A DNA stretch of 64,000 nucleotides from Mesorhizobium sp. INR15 (GCF_015500075.1 NZ_CP045496.1:5714001-5778000); one strand, 5' to 3'. Numbered from the stretch's first letter, positions 42,866 to 50,996 are shown. Made by a program: numbers and translations. Notes: generated by a model from the letters alone, not told the origin.

Positions 42866-43051
42866 ATGCCACAGATCATTTTCTTCGCTGTCGTCGGCGC
42901 CGTCGCCTACTACGGCTACCGCACTTTCGTCCGGGAAGCCGAGCGCGTAACGGCCAAGGTGCGGCGCACCGAAAAGCAGACGGCCAACGGCGCGATGGGA
43001 ACGCTGGTCAAGGACCCGAAGACCGGCGAATACCGGCTGGCCAAGGACTGA
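42866..43051 (+). CDS. small single-pass membrane protein
   Basis: A 61-residue protein with an N-terminal hydrophobic helix (IIFFAVVGAVAYYGYR) and a basic cytoplasmic part (EAERVTAKVRRTEKQ), ending DPKTGEYRLAKD. Similar short proteins lie upstream of ispE in Rhizobiales; the function is unknown. A strong GGAGG site precedes ATG 42866. Its stop lies 2 bases before the proposed start of ispE. Confidence 0.8.
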   Translation: MPQIIFFAVVGAVAYYGYRTFVREAERVTAKVRRTEKQTANGAMGTLVKDPKTGEYRLAKD

Positions 43052-43053
43052 CT

Positions 43054-43965
43054 ATCATTTCACTTGCAACTGATCCGGTCGAGGCCGAGGCACGTTCCCT
43101 GGTCTGGCCCGCCCCTGCCAAGATCAACCTAGCCTTGCACGTCACCGGCAGGCGCCCTGACGGCTATCACCTGATCGAAAGCCTGGCGGTGTTCACACGC
43201 TTCGGCGACAGGGTCGAGCTTGCGCTTGCCGGCAGCGACGATTTTGCCGTGTCCGGCCGCTACGCGCCGGCGGTTCCGCTTGATGCCAGCAATCTGGTGC
43301 TCAAGGCACGCGACGCTTTGCGGCTGGCCGCCGGCCTTCACAAGACGCCCCCGGTCGCCATCAAGCTCGAGAAGAACCTGCCGGTTGCTTCGGGTGTGGG
43401 TGGCGGATCGAGCGATGCGGCGGCGGTACTGCGCGGGTTGGCGCAAATCTGGGGGTTGGATATCGACGATGCCGAGCTGGCGCGGATCGGTCTTTCGTTG
43501 GGCTCCGATATTCCGATGTGCCTGGCGGCCAAGCCGCTGATTGCGCGCGGCATTGGCGATGAACTCTCAATGGCGCCGGATTTCTCGGCGCTTGGACTGG
43601 TGCTGGTCAATCCAGGCACGCCGGTCTCGACAGCGGAAGTCTTCGCGGCGCTTTCCAGCCGCGACAACGAGGCCCTGCCGCCGCTGCCGCGCAGCATCGA
43701 TTTTCATAGCCTGCGCAACTGGCTGGAGATCACGCGCAACGACCTTGAGCCGGCAGCCCTTGCGATGCAGCCGGCCATAGGCAGGGCGCTCTCATGGCTG
43801 AACAAGGCCGGATCAGGTTTTTCCCGGATGTCCGGATCGGGCGCGACATGCTTCGGACTGTTCGAGACCGGTAATGTCGCCAAGCGTGCGGCCGCCGAAA
43901 TCCGCAGCCGGCAGCCTGACTGGTTCGTCGCCGCCACCCGCAGCATAGCATCGGGCGCTGACTGA
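43054..43965 (+). CDS. ispE: 4-diphosphocytidyl-2-C-methyl-D-erythritol kinase
   Basis: IspE phosphorylates CDP-methylerythritol in the MEP pathway. GHMP-kinase motifs are intact: WPAPAKINLALHVTG at the N-terminus with the key Lys, PVASGVGGGSSDAAAVLRG near residue 115 and SRMSGSGATCFGLFE near residue 260. The only ATG/GTG/TTG-type start in frame after the preceding gene is TTG 43135, which would delete the essential PAKINL segment. The open frame upstream contains CTG 43048, ATC 43054 and ATT 43057; AAGGA (43043-43047) fits ATC or ATT best, so a non-standard start is proposed. About 303 residues. Confidence 0.9.
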   Translation: MISLATDPVEAEARSLVWPAPAKINLALHVTGRRPDGYHLIESLAVFTRFGDRVELALAGSDDFAVSGRYAPAVPLDASNLVLKARDALRLAAGLHKTPPVAIKLEKNLPVASGVGGGSSDAAAVLRGLAQIWGLDIDDAELARIGLSLGSDIPMCLAAKPLIARGIGDELSMAPDFSALGLVLVNPGTPVSTAEVFAALSSRDNEALPPLPRSIDFHSLRNWLEITRNDLEPAALAMQPAIGRALSWLNKAGSGFSRMSGSGATCFGLFETGNVAKRAAAEIRSRQPDWFVAATRSIASGAD

Positions 43966-43966
43966 G

Positions 43967-44518
43967 ATGGCCAGAATTGACGAGAGCCGCGCCTTCATTC
44001 CGATACGCATCGCGGTGCTGACGGTTTCCGACACGCGCAGCCTGGCCGACGACAAATCCGGCCAGACGCTGGCGGACCGGATCACCGACGCTGGCCATAT
44101 ACTGGCGGCACGCGACATCGTCACTGACGACCGGGACCAGATCCGCGCCAAGGTGCTGGGCTGGTCAAAGGATGAAGCGATCGATGTCGTCATCACCACC
44201 GGCGGAACCGGCTTTACCGGCCGTGACGTGACGCCGGAAGCGCTGGAGCCGATCTTCGAAAAACGCATGGACGGCTTTTCCGAAGTGTTCCACCGCATTT
44301 CCTACGACAAGATCGGCACGTCGACGATCCAGAGCCGGGCCACGGGCGGCGTCGTCAACGCCACTTTCGTCTTTGTGCTGCCAGGTTCGCCCGGCGCCTG
44401 CAAGGATGCCTGGGACGGCATCCTGAAGGCCCAGCTCGACTATCGGCACATGCCTTGCAACTTCGTCGAGATCATGCCGCGCCTGGACGAGCATCTGCGG
44501 CGCGGCACCAAAGCCTGA
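43967..44518 (+). CDS. moaB: molybdenum cofactor biosynthesis protein B
   Basis: A 183-residue MoaB/Mog-type protein for molybdopterin adenylation. Signature segments are RIAVLTVSDTRSLADDKSG, VVITTGGTGFTGRDVTPEA near residue 76 and FVLPGSPGACKDAW near residue 137. Length suits the hexameric MoaB family. It begins 1 base after the ispE stop, so the two are cotranscribed. Confidence 0.94.
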   Translation: MARIDESRAFIPIRIAVLTVSDTRSLADDKSGQTLADRITDAGHILAARDIVTDDRDQIRAKVLGWSKDEAIDVVITTGGTGFTGRDVTPEALEPIFEKRMDGFSEVFHRISYDKIGTSTIQSRATGGVVNATFVFVLPGSPGACKDAWDGILKAQLDYRHMPCNFVEIMPRLDEHLRRGTKA

Positions 44519-44535
44519 GCGCAGCCGGCCGTTGG

Positions 44536-45510
44536 TCAGCGGACGACCGGTTCGCCGTCGAAACGACGGCGTGACGGCGGCGAAACGCCGAAGCCGACTT
44601 CCATCATCAGCCTCGGTGCGCGCGTCGGGACCGTGCCCATGTGGAAACCAAAGGGGTCCTCGACAAAACCGAGGCCGGCCTCTCCGGTCAGTGTGACGGG
44701 GCTCTGTTCGCCGTAAACACTCAGAACCTCATCCGCCGGGTGGCCGACGAGAAGCGTCAGTTGATGCTTGAGGATGCGGCGCTTGTGGCTACCCCTGACA
44801 TAGACATGCGGGCCCGTGCCGTCATCCACGGGCACGAGATAGAAGAAGAATTTCAGCATTCGCCAGTCGTCGAGATCGAAATGGTATTTGCCGAGCGAAG
44901 CCAGGTTCTTCTCGGCATCGGAGACCCCGCCGCTGGGAAAGCTCCACCAGACCCGCGTGGTGATCATTTTCGCCTGGCCGCCCAGATAGTGCGCGGCGAT
45001 GTCGAGGAGCAAAGGATCCCGCTGCACCGCCAGCGCCGCATCGCAGTCAAGGACGCGTTCGAAAAAGTGCCCGCTAAGCAGCGGCCGGCCGAAATGCGCC
45101 TCGGCTTCCTTGTGTCCTGACGGGAGGAACTCCAGCCGGCGGTCGAAATTGCCGAAGCATGGCGTGCGTTGGGCAAAACTGGCGATCTCCTCATGGATCG
45201 ACGCCGGCAGCGCCAGCCCGGAAAAGAGCCCCTCGGAACGAAGACCCGCGACAACAGCGTCGCGGTCAACGCCGGTGAAGATGGTTTTGTGGGCGCCCCG
45301 CACTGGGTAGGCAGGCTTTGCGCCGCGCCAATGCAGCTGCCGGCCAGGCATGGTGCGCGCCAGCACGAACATTGGCAACCAGGCCGGGTTCTCGCGCATA
45401 TCTTTCAGATATGTCGGTATGCGCACCGCCATGCGGCGCAATATGCTGCCGTTTCGCGCGATGGCCTCAAGACTGGTAGTGCCCGATTTGTCAGGGGATG
45501 GCAGGCTCAT
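44536..45510 (-). CDS. phytanoyl-CoA dioxygenase-like protein
   Basis: A 324-residue protein with dioxygenase-like sequence: SLGKYHFDLDDWRMLKFFF supplies an HxD pair near residue 207, followed by DGTGPHVYVRGSHKRR and a distal FHMGTVPTRAPR His with an Arg. This fits the 2-oxoglutarate/Fe(II) jelly roll, but similarity to the PhyH family is distant and the substrate is unknown. AGAGGA precedes ATG 45510. It is convergent with moaB, with a 15-base palindrome about 110 bases upstream. Confidence 0.7.
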   Translation of the reverse strand: MSLPSPDKSGTTSLEAIARNGSILRRMAVRIPTYLKDMRENPAWLPMFVLARTMPGRQLHWRGAKPAYPVRGAHKTIFTGVDRDAVVAGLRSEGLFSGLALPASIHEEIASFAQRTPCFGNFDRRLEFLPSGHKEAEAHFGRPLLSGHFFERVLDCDAALAVQRDPLLLDIAAHYLGGQAKMITTRVWWSFPSGGVSDAEKNLASLGKYHFDLDDWRMLKFFFYLVPVDDGTGPHVYVRGSHKRRILKHQLTLLVGHPADEVLSVYGEQSPVTLTGEAGLGFVEDPFGFHMGTVPTRAPRLMMEVGFGVSPPSRRRFDGEPVVR

Positions 45511-45622
45511 CAGGGTCCTCTGTCACAAGCAGCAGCGCCGATGCAACATCGGCCGCTCACCGCCCAAGCATGCCCCAAACCCATTCATCCGCCTGGAACG
45601 GAAGCTAACGCCGCGTCAGAAT

Positions 45623-45637
45623 TTGTGCAATGCACAA
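45623..45637. promoter_or_regulatory. candidate operator palindrome
   Basis: TTGTGCA-A-TGCACAA is a perfect 7-bp dyad with one central base, 113 bases upstream of the dioxygenase-like gene's start. The regulator is unknown. Confidence 0.4.
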
Positions 45638-45715
45638 TGAACGTCAACCTGTCAATTGTCCGGGATTTTACGTCCGGCCATTGCAAAAAAGGACATGCGG
45701 ATTCACCGGCGCCCC

Positions 45716-46222
45716 TCACTTCGAGGGCGCCACCCAGATCTCGGCGTCGAGCCGCTTTGTCGCCAGGCCGCGCGCCAAGGCTTCGGCATTACCGGCATTT
45801 TTCGACAGCGACGCGGCCTGCCGCTTGCTGATGACAAGGCCTTCGGCCAAGGCGCGGTTTCCCGAGAGAACCCGCGCAAGAAAGGGTGTGCGGCTGCCGC
45901 GTGTTCTTGAAAAGCGAGCAGCCATCGTTTGCCTTGCGGTATGGGCAACGACATCGTCGATCCAGCCCTCGACTAGGCGTGCGCCCGGCTCCAGCAAAAG
46001 CAGCCAATCACCCTTGGCTTGCTTGATACCGGCGGCAATACCGCCGCCCGCCAGATACTGGCAGCCGGCATGCTCAGCGACACGATGCGTCTGGTCGCTG
46101 GAACCGGTGTCGCAGACGATGACGTCGCGCACGACGCCCTCGACCGCGCCGCCGATCAACGAGGCCAGCGTGCGGGCAAGCCCTTCCTCGTCATTGTGCG
46201 TTTCGATGAGAACACTGAGCAT
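45716..46222 (-). CDS. small family-2-like glycosyltransferase
   Basis: A 168-residue protein with the start of a GT-A fold: LSVLIETHNDEEGLARTLAS, VVRDVIVCDTGSSDQTHRVA and the Gly-rich GGGIAAGIKQAKGDWLLLL, i.e. a nucleotide-sugar-binding half. It is shorter than typical GT2 enzymes and lacks a visible acceptor-side ED motif, so activity is uncertain. ATG 46222 is taken where homology begins; no strong ribosome site is seen. It is divergent from the LexA-box radical SAM gene. Confidence 0.65.
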   Translation of the reverse strand: MLSVLIETHNDEEGLARTLASLIGGAVEGVVRDVIVCDTGSSDQTHRVAEHAGCQYLAGGGIAAGIKQAKGDWLLLLEPGARLVEGWIDDVVAHTARQTMAARFSRTRGSRTPFLARVLSGNRALAEGLVISKRQAASLSKNAGNAEALARGLATKRLDAEIWVAPSK

Positions 46223-46281
46223 GTTTAGCCGAATAGCGGAAAGCCGTGCGCGGCGCCAGTTTTTGCGGCGCAGCATACAAA

Positions 46282-46296
46282 GTTCTTGATTTGTTC
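46282..46296. promoter_or_regulatory. LexA (SOS) box
   Basis: GTTC-TTGATTT-GTTC is an exact match to the alphaproteobacterial LexA direct-repeat operator (GTTC-N7-GTTC). It lies 26-40 bases upstream of the radical SAM gene and about 60 bases upstream of the divergent glycosyltransferase start. Confidence 0.75.
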
Positions 46297-46321
46297 TCAT
46301 TTACAAAATAGGAATAATTTC

Positions 46322-47527
46322 ATGAACAGAGCGATTCGACACAACGCGGACAGTCCCTGGGAGCGGGCAAAGATGGAACAGATCGCGCGCGCGGACATTG
46401 CAGCTTTCGGAGCTGGAAGAGCCGATATGGCCAATGCGATGATCGAACAGAGCGGCATGCGTGTCCGTCCGGACCGCAACAGGGGCCGTTCGGCAGGCAT
46501 CAACCCGTCCGGCCGGTTCGAACCGGTGAGCCGGCATGTCTTCGACGATGGCTGGAATTCACTGGAGGAGCTGCCGCCGTTCAAGACGGAGGTGCAGGTC
46601 GAGAAGCCGCGCACCATCATCACCCGCAACGAATCGCCCGACATTTCCTTCGACCGCTCGATCAACCCGTATCGCGGCTGCGAGCATGGCTGCGTTTATT
46701 GCTTCGCTCGGCCGACGCATAGTTTCATGGGTCTGTCGCCGGGGCTGGATTTCGAATCGAAGCTGTTCGCCAAGCCGGATGCGGCGCGGCTGCTCGACAA
46801 GGAATTGTCGAAGGACGGCTACCAGCCGCGCACGATCGCCATCGGCACCAACACCGATCCCTACCAGCCGATCGAGAAGCAGTACCGCATCATGCGCGAG
46901 ATTCTCGAGGTGCTGGAAGCACGTGGCCACCCGGTCGGCATCGTCACCAAATCCGCTCTGGTAACGCGCGACATCGACATCCTGTCACGCATGGCCGATC
47001 GCGGGCTGGCCAAGGTGGCGCTGTCAGTGACGACGCTCGACCGTATGCTGGCCAGGACGATGGAGCCACGCGCGTCGACGCCGACCAAGCGACTGGAAGC
47101 GATCCGGCAGCTTTCCGATGCCGGCATCCCGACCTCGGTCATGGTGGCGCCGATCATTCCCGGGCTGACCGATCAGGAAATGGAGCGCATCCTCGATTCA
47201 TCACAGGCAGCAGGCGCGCGGGAGGCCGGTTATGTCGTGCTGCGGCTCCCGCTGGAAGTCAGCCCAATCTTCAAGGACTGGCTGTTGCGCCATTATCCCG
47301 ACCGCTATCGCCACGTCATGTCGCTGATCCGCTCGATGCGCGACGGCAAGGACTACGATTCGGAATGGGGCAAGCGCATGAAAGGCGCCGGTCCCTATGC
47401 CTGGCAGATCGGTCGCCGCTTCGAGATCACCGCCAAGCGACTTGGTCTCAATGTCGAGCGGCGCACGCTTCGGACCGACCAGTTCGTCGCCGCCGGAAAA
47501 GACCAGGTGCAGTTGATGCTGCTCTAG
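46322..47527 (+). CDS. radical SAM protein of the SplB-like/PA0069 family
   Basis: A 401-residue radical SAM enzyme. The iron-sulfur cluster motif is CEHGCVYCFAR near residue 118 (CX3CX2C), followed by the partial TIM-barrel strands TIAIGTNTDPYQPIEKQY, VGIVTKSALVTRDIDI and VMVAPIIPGLTDQEMERIL. The family is related to spore photoproduct lyase-like proteins (COG1533), but its reaction is unknown. A perfect LexA box before the promoter suggests DNA-damage induction. AGGA is 9 bases before ATG 46322. Confidence 0.85.
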   Translation: MNRAIRHNADSPWERAKMEQIARADIAAFGAGRADMANAMIEQSGMRVRPDRNRGRSAGINPSGRFEPVSRHVFDDGWNSLEELPPFKTEVQVEKPRTIITRNESPDISFDRSINPYRGCEHGCVYCFARPTHSFMGLSPGLDFESKLFAKPDAARLLDKELSKDGYQPRTIAIGTNTDPYQPIEKQYRIMREILEVLEARGHPVGIVTKSALVTRDIDILSRMADRGLAKVALSVTTLDRMLARTMEPRASTPTKRLEAIRQLSDAGIPTSVMVAPIIPGLTDQEMERILDSSQAAGAREAGYVVLRLPLEVSPIFKDWLLRHYPDRYRHVMSLIRSMRDGKDYDSEWGKRMKGAGPYAWQIGRRFEITAKRLGLNVERRTLRTDQFVAAGKDQVQLMLL

Positions 47528-47543
47528 ATGACGTTGGCACAAC

Positions 47544-47558
47544 CCGGCCATAGGCCGG
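47544..47558 (+). terminator. possible terminator hairpin
   Basis: CCGGCC-ATA-GGCCGG follows the radical SAM stop, and CTTGTTTTT appears shortly after. The stem is short (6 bp), so the call is tentative. Confidence 0.45.
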
Positions 47559-47699
47559 TGTGAAAGTCCTTGTTTTTGCATGTCGCCCTCCCAAACCGCA
47601 GAACACTTGGGGCGACATACATTGGAATCCCGTCCGGCCTGCCCCGGCCTGCAGACGGTGCCCTCCCGGTCCGGCGCCCCACCCGACCCGGAGGGACTT

Positions 47700-47763
47700 G
47701 CGGAGAATCGGAACCGATGCGACCCTCGCCGCAACATGGCTCGCGCGCGTTCCGATTCTCCGC
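47700..47763. repeat. 15-bp perfect inverted repeat spanning the rnhB start
   Basis: GCGGAGAATCGGAAC (47700-47714) and its exact reverse complement (47749-47763) enclose a 34-base loop that contains the rnhB ATG (47736). The right arm is inside coding sequence for SDSPP. In RNA it could form a hairpin that hides or exposes the start. Confidence 0.7.
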
Positions 47764-48431
47764 CTCTCTTTGAAATGATCGAGAGACCCGACTTTTCCTT
47801 CGAGACGAAGGCGATGGCACAAGGCTTGTGGCCAGTGGCGGGCATGGATGAGGCCGGCCGCGGCCCGCTGGCTGGGCCGGTTGTGGCTGCCGCAGTGGTG
47901 CTCGACCCGGCCAACATTCCAGATGGGCTCGACGATTCCAAGCGCCTCAGCCATCTGCAGCGCGAGGCCCTGTTCCTGCGCATCCTCGGCTCCGCGCTTG
48001 GCGTTTCGATGGCATCGGTGAGCGCCGAGGGCATCGACGGCAGCAACATTCTCAAGGCCAGCCTGGAAGCCATGCGCCGCGCCCTTGTCGGCCTGCCAGT
48101 ACAGCCGAAGCTTGCTCTGGCTGACGGGCGCGACGTGCCGCCGGGGCTGCCTTGCGAGGGACGCGCGCTGATCAAGGGCGACCAGCGCTCGCAGTCGATC
48201 GCAGCTGCCTCCATTGTCGCCAAGGTGATGCGCGACCGCATGATGTGCGGCTGTGGCAGCCATCATGAACGCTACGGCTTCGAGGTCCATATGGGCTATG
48301 CCACCGTTCGGCATCGTGCAGCGATCGAGGTGCATGGGCCGGTGGCGCGATTGCACCGCGTCTCGTTCGCGCCATTCAGGCTCGGTGAGGCTGAGGTTGC
48401 GGAAGAAGAGAGCTTCGCAGGTTTGGGTTGA
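47736..48431 (+). CDS. rnhB: ribonuclease HII
   Basis: RnhB removes RNA from RNA-DNA hybrids and misincorporated ribonucleotides. The 231 residues hold the catalytic DEAGRGPLAGPVVAAAV motif (Asp-Glu near residue 36), LDDSKRLSHLQRE, GDQRSQSIAAASIVAKVMRDR near residue 150 and GYATVRHRAAIEVHGPV near residue 190. I use ATG 47736 (MARARSDSPPLF), which matches the family start I recall for rhizobia; no clear ribosome site is seen. The start lies in the loop of a perfect inverted repeat. Confidence 0.9.
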   Translation: MARARSDSPPLFEMIERPDFSFETKAMAQGLWPVAGMDEAGRGPLAGPVVAAAVVLDPANIPDGLDDSKRLSHLQREALFLRILGSALGVSMASVSAEGIDGSNILKASLEAMRRALVGLPVQPKLALADGRDVPPGLPCEGRALIKGDQRSQSIAAASIVAKVMRDRMMCGCGSHHERYGFEVHMGYATVRHRAAIEVHGPVARLHRVSFAPFRLGEAEVAEEESFAGLG

Positions 48432-48564
48432 GGCGAAAGCGGTTAGCCGATCTCCGCCCTCGCGGGATGGCCGGCAGGCCAGAGCGAGGCGATGTCCCAC
48501 CAGTCTATCAGCCCTTGGCGCGCAGCTTGCTTGCATAGTTACAACCGGAGCGGCGGATGAGAAC

Positions 48565-48650
48565 GGAACGCCGGCGTTCCTTCGCGCGCCCCTCTGTCCT
48601 GCCGGACATCTCCCCAAAAAGAGGGAGATTGGCAGGTCCGCCGCCTTCGC
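48565..48650. repeat. intergenic palindromic repeat (RIME-like)
   Basis: Contains a perfect 16-bp palindrome GGAACGCCGGCGTTCC (48565-48580) and a stem ATCTCCC/GGGAGAT (48608-48614 and 48623-48629) nested in a larger CTGCC...GGCAG pairing. This combination (CCCTCTGTCCTGCCGGACAT) resembles the dispersed intergenic mosaic repeats of Mesorhizobium. It fills most of the gap between rnhB and the ATP synthase operon end. Confidence 0.55.
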
Positions 48651-48666
48651 CTTTCTCCACCGCAAC

Positions 48667-48694
48667 AAAAAGCCGCCAGGTTGCTCGGGCGGCT
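48667..48694 (-). terminator. Rho-independent terminator of the F0 ATP synthase operon
   Basis: On the minus strand AGCCGCC/GGCGGCT forms a 7-bp stem with a 10-base loop followed by a short T-run, 24 bases after the stop of the last atp gene. Confidence 0.7.
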
Positions 48695-48717
48695 CTTAAT
48701 CTGTCGGCGAAATCGGC

Positions 48718-49209
48718 TCAGTTGAGCTTCGACTTGACGTCCTGCAGGGAGGCCTTGAAAAGGTCGGCGCCTGCCTTGGCGTCCATCTTGCCGGCGAGCA
48801 GCGCGCGGGCGGCTTCGACGGCAATATCAACGGCGCTGGCGCGCACTTCGGCGACCGCGTCACGCTCGGCCTGACCGATCTTCTGCTCGGCAAGCGCTGT
48901 GCGCCTGGCAACATAGTCCTCGGTCTTCTTGTGTGCATCGGCGGCAAGCATGTCGGCCTCGCGCTTGGCCGCGGCGACGATGTCGGCGGCCTCCTGCTCG
49001 GCTTCCTTGCGCTTGCGCTGATACTGGCCAAGCAATTGCTGAGCCTCTTCACGCAACCGGCGCGCTTCGTCCAGCTCACTGCTGATCTTGGCGGCACGCG
49101 CGTCAAGCGCCTTGGCGATCATGCCCGGCACCTTGATGTAGATGGCAATGCCCAGGAAGATGACGAGGGCTACCGTTGCCCAGAGCGTTGCGAGAGATGT
49201 GGCGTCCAT
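48718..49209 (-). CDS. atpF: ATP synthase F0 subunit b
   Basis: A 163-residue peripheral-stalk b subunit: one N-terminal membrane helix (LATLWATVALVIFLGIAIYI) followed by a long charged coiled coil (LDEARRLREEAQQLLGQYQ onward). It pairs with the b' subunit to join the F1 head to F0. GAGGAG precedes ATG 49209. It is the last gene of the atpI-atpB-atpE-b'-b operon; the F1 genes are elsewhere, as usual in alphaproteobacteria. Confidence 0.95.
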   Translation of the reverse strand: MDATSLATLWATVALVIFLGIAIYIKVPGMIAKALDARAAKISSELDEARRLREEAQQLLGQYQRKRKEAEQEAADIVAAAKREADMLAADAHKKTEDYVARRTALAEQKIGQAERDAVAEVRASAVDIAVEAARALLAGKMDAKAGADLFKASLQDVKSKLN

Positions 49210-49219
49210 GATGCGCTCC

Positions 49220-49801
49220 TCACCCGGCCACGGATTTGACCGCGGCCGCGATCTCGGCCTTGCTGGCCTTGCCGCCGACGAGTGCCTCGATAATTGCCGA
49301 CGCGGTGTCTTCAGCGATGGTGCCGACTTCCTTCATGGCCTTGGCCTTGATGGAAGCAATGCTTGCTTCGGCGGCACCAAGCTTCTCGTCCATAGCGGCC
49401 TCGACCTTCTTGCGCGCGGTTTCGGCCTCGGCCTTGGCCGCGTCATTGGCCTGCTGGCCGATGACGTTAGCCTTGGTCTTGGCTTCCGCCAGCTCCTGCT
49501 CGTAGGCAGCAACAGCGGCATCCGCCTCGCCCTTCAGCTTGGCCGCATGGTCGAGATCCTGAGTGATCCGATCGTTGCGGACATCGATGATGCCACCAAC
49601 GCGCGGCATCACCACCCGCTTCAGGAACAGGTAAAACAGCCCGAAAGTGATCGCCAGCCACAGAAGCTGCGACGGGAACGTCGCAGGATCGAATGGCGGG
49701 AACGCGCCGTGTGCCTCGGCAGGCACGCCGGTTCCGGAATGCGTATCGCCTCCGGTCGCAGCAGGCGCAGACTCTTGCGCAAAGGCAGATGTCACGAACA
49801 T
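49220..49801 (-). CDS. atpF2: ATP synthase F0 subunit b'
   Basis: A 193-residue second b-type subunit: an N-terminal Ala/Gly/Pro-rich extension (ESAPAATGGDTHSGTGVPAE), membrane helix (LLWLAITFGLFYLFLKRVV) and a long helical stalk. Alphaproteobacteria carry b and b' as diverged pairs; the longer N-terminus marks this as b'. It sits 10 bases before atpF and 58 after atpE. Confidence 0.93.
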   Translation of the reverse strand: MFVTSAFAQESAPAATGGDTHSGTGVPAEAHGAFPPFDPATFPSQLLWLAITFGLFYLFLKRVVMPRVGGIIDVRNDRITQDLDHAAKLKGEADAAVAAYEQELAEAKTKANVIGQQANDAAKAEAETARKKVEAAMDEKLGAAEASIASIKAKAMKEVGTIAEDTASAIIEALVGGKASKAEIAAAVKSVAG

Positions 49802-49859
49802 GGACTATCCCCGAAATTCAGGCCGAACGCCGTGGCGGTTAGGCCAGATGGCGCAAGGC

Positions 49860-50084
49860 TTACTTGAACAGTGCCAGAAGCGCGATGAGAAGGGAGAAAA
49901 TGCCAAGCGCTTCGGTCACGGCGAAGCCGAAAATCAGGCGGCCGAACTGGCCGTCGGCAGCCGACGGATTGCGCAGCGCACCCGAGAGGTAGCTGCCGAA
50001 GATGTTGCCCAGGCCAATGCCCGCGCCACCCATGCCGAGGCAAGCGATGCCGGCGCCGATGTACTTTGCTGCTTCTGCGTCCAT
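49860..50084 (-). CDS. atpE: ATP synthase F0 subunit c
   Basis: A 74-residue proteolipid that forms the proton-driven rotor ring. The first helix has the glycine-rich GAGIACLGMGGAGIGLGNIF, the polar loop RNPSA, and the second helix has the essential carboxylate in FAVTEALGIFSLLIALL. AAAGGAGTTG lies just upstream of ATG 50084; a longer upstream frame is rejected because the family starts MDAEAAKYIG. It lies between atpB and b'. Confidence 0.97.
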   Translation of the reverse strand: MDAEAAKYIGAGIACLGMGGAGIGLGNIFGSYLSGALRNPSAADGQFGRLIFGFAVTEALGIFSLLIALLALFK

Positions 50085-50151
50085 TTGTTCAACTCCTTTG
50101 GATCTAAAATTCCGTTGCGATTCCATCCGGCGGCTAAGCCGGAAACTCTAA

Positions 50152-50910
50152 CTAGTGCGAAGGATGCAGGGCGTCGTTCAGATACATGCAGGTCAGCACC
50201 GCGAAAACGTAGGCCTGCAACAGCGCCACGAGCAATTCCAGAGCCGTCAATGCCACCGCCATGGCCAGCGGCAAGATCGAACCCGCAATGCCAAGCGTGC
50301 CCAGCGCGCTCAGACTGACGACAAATCCCGAAAACACCTTCAGCGTGATGTGACCGGCCAGCATGTTGGCGAACAGACGAACCGAGAGGCTGACTGGGCG
50401 CGACACGAAGGAAATCACCTCGATCGGAACGACAAGCACCATCATCACCAAGGGCACGCCTTTCGGCACGAACAGCTTCAGGAAGCCTAGGCCATGCTTC
50501 ATGAAGCCATAGACGATCACAGTGCCGATCACGAGGATGGCAAGGCCGAAGGTGACGATGATGTGGCTGGTGATGGTGAAGAAATACGGGAAAAGGCCAA
50601 GCAGGTTGGCGACCAGCACGAACATGAACAGCGAGAACACCAGGGGGAAGAACTTCATGCCCTGGGTGCCGGCTGCGTCGCGCAACATGTTGCCGACGAA
50701 TTCGTAGGCCATTTCGGAAACCGACTGAAGCCGGCCAGGCACGAGGCTGCGGCTTGATGTCGTCAGATAGAGAAACATTGAAGCGACGAGCACGGTTGCG
50801 ACCATGAACAGCGCCGAATTGGTGAAAGACAGGTCGTAGCCGCCGATCTCGATCGGAATCAGCTTGTTGATATGGAACTGGTGGATCGGATCGACCTTGT
50901 CAGCTGCCAC
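50152..50910 (-). CDS. atpB: ATP synthase F0 subunit a
   Basis: The 252-residue a subunit forms the proton half-channels. The catalytic Arg is in RPVSLSVRLFANMLAGHI near residue 180, with later Glu and Gln in LTALELLVALLQAYVFAVL near residue 220. Start GTG 50910 (VAADKVDPIHQF) has GGGG 7 bases upstream; TTG 50916 is the alternative. Between atpI and atpE in the operon. Confidence 0.96.
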   Translation of the reverse strand: MAADKVDPIHQFHINKLIPIEIGGYDLSFTNSALFMVATVLVASMFLYLTTSSRSLVPGRLQSVSEMAYEFVGNMLRDAAGTQGMKFFPLVFSLFMFVLVANLLGLFPYFFTITSHIIVTFGLAILVIGTVIVYGFMKHGLGFLKLFVPKGVPLVMMVLVVPIEVISFVSRPVSLSVRLFANMLAGHITLKVFSGFVVSLSALGTLGIAGSILPLAMAVALTALELLVALLQAYVFAVLTCMYLNDALHPSH

Positions 50911-50996
50911 GTTCAAACCCCGTCAATGCCGCGTACGGCTAAAATTGTCATTTCCGCCTGAAGGGCGGCTATTTCCAAATCCCACCCGCAGGGCGG

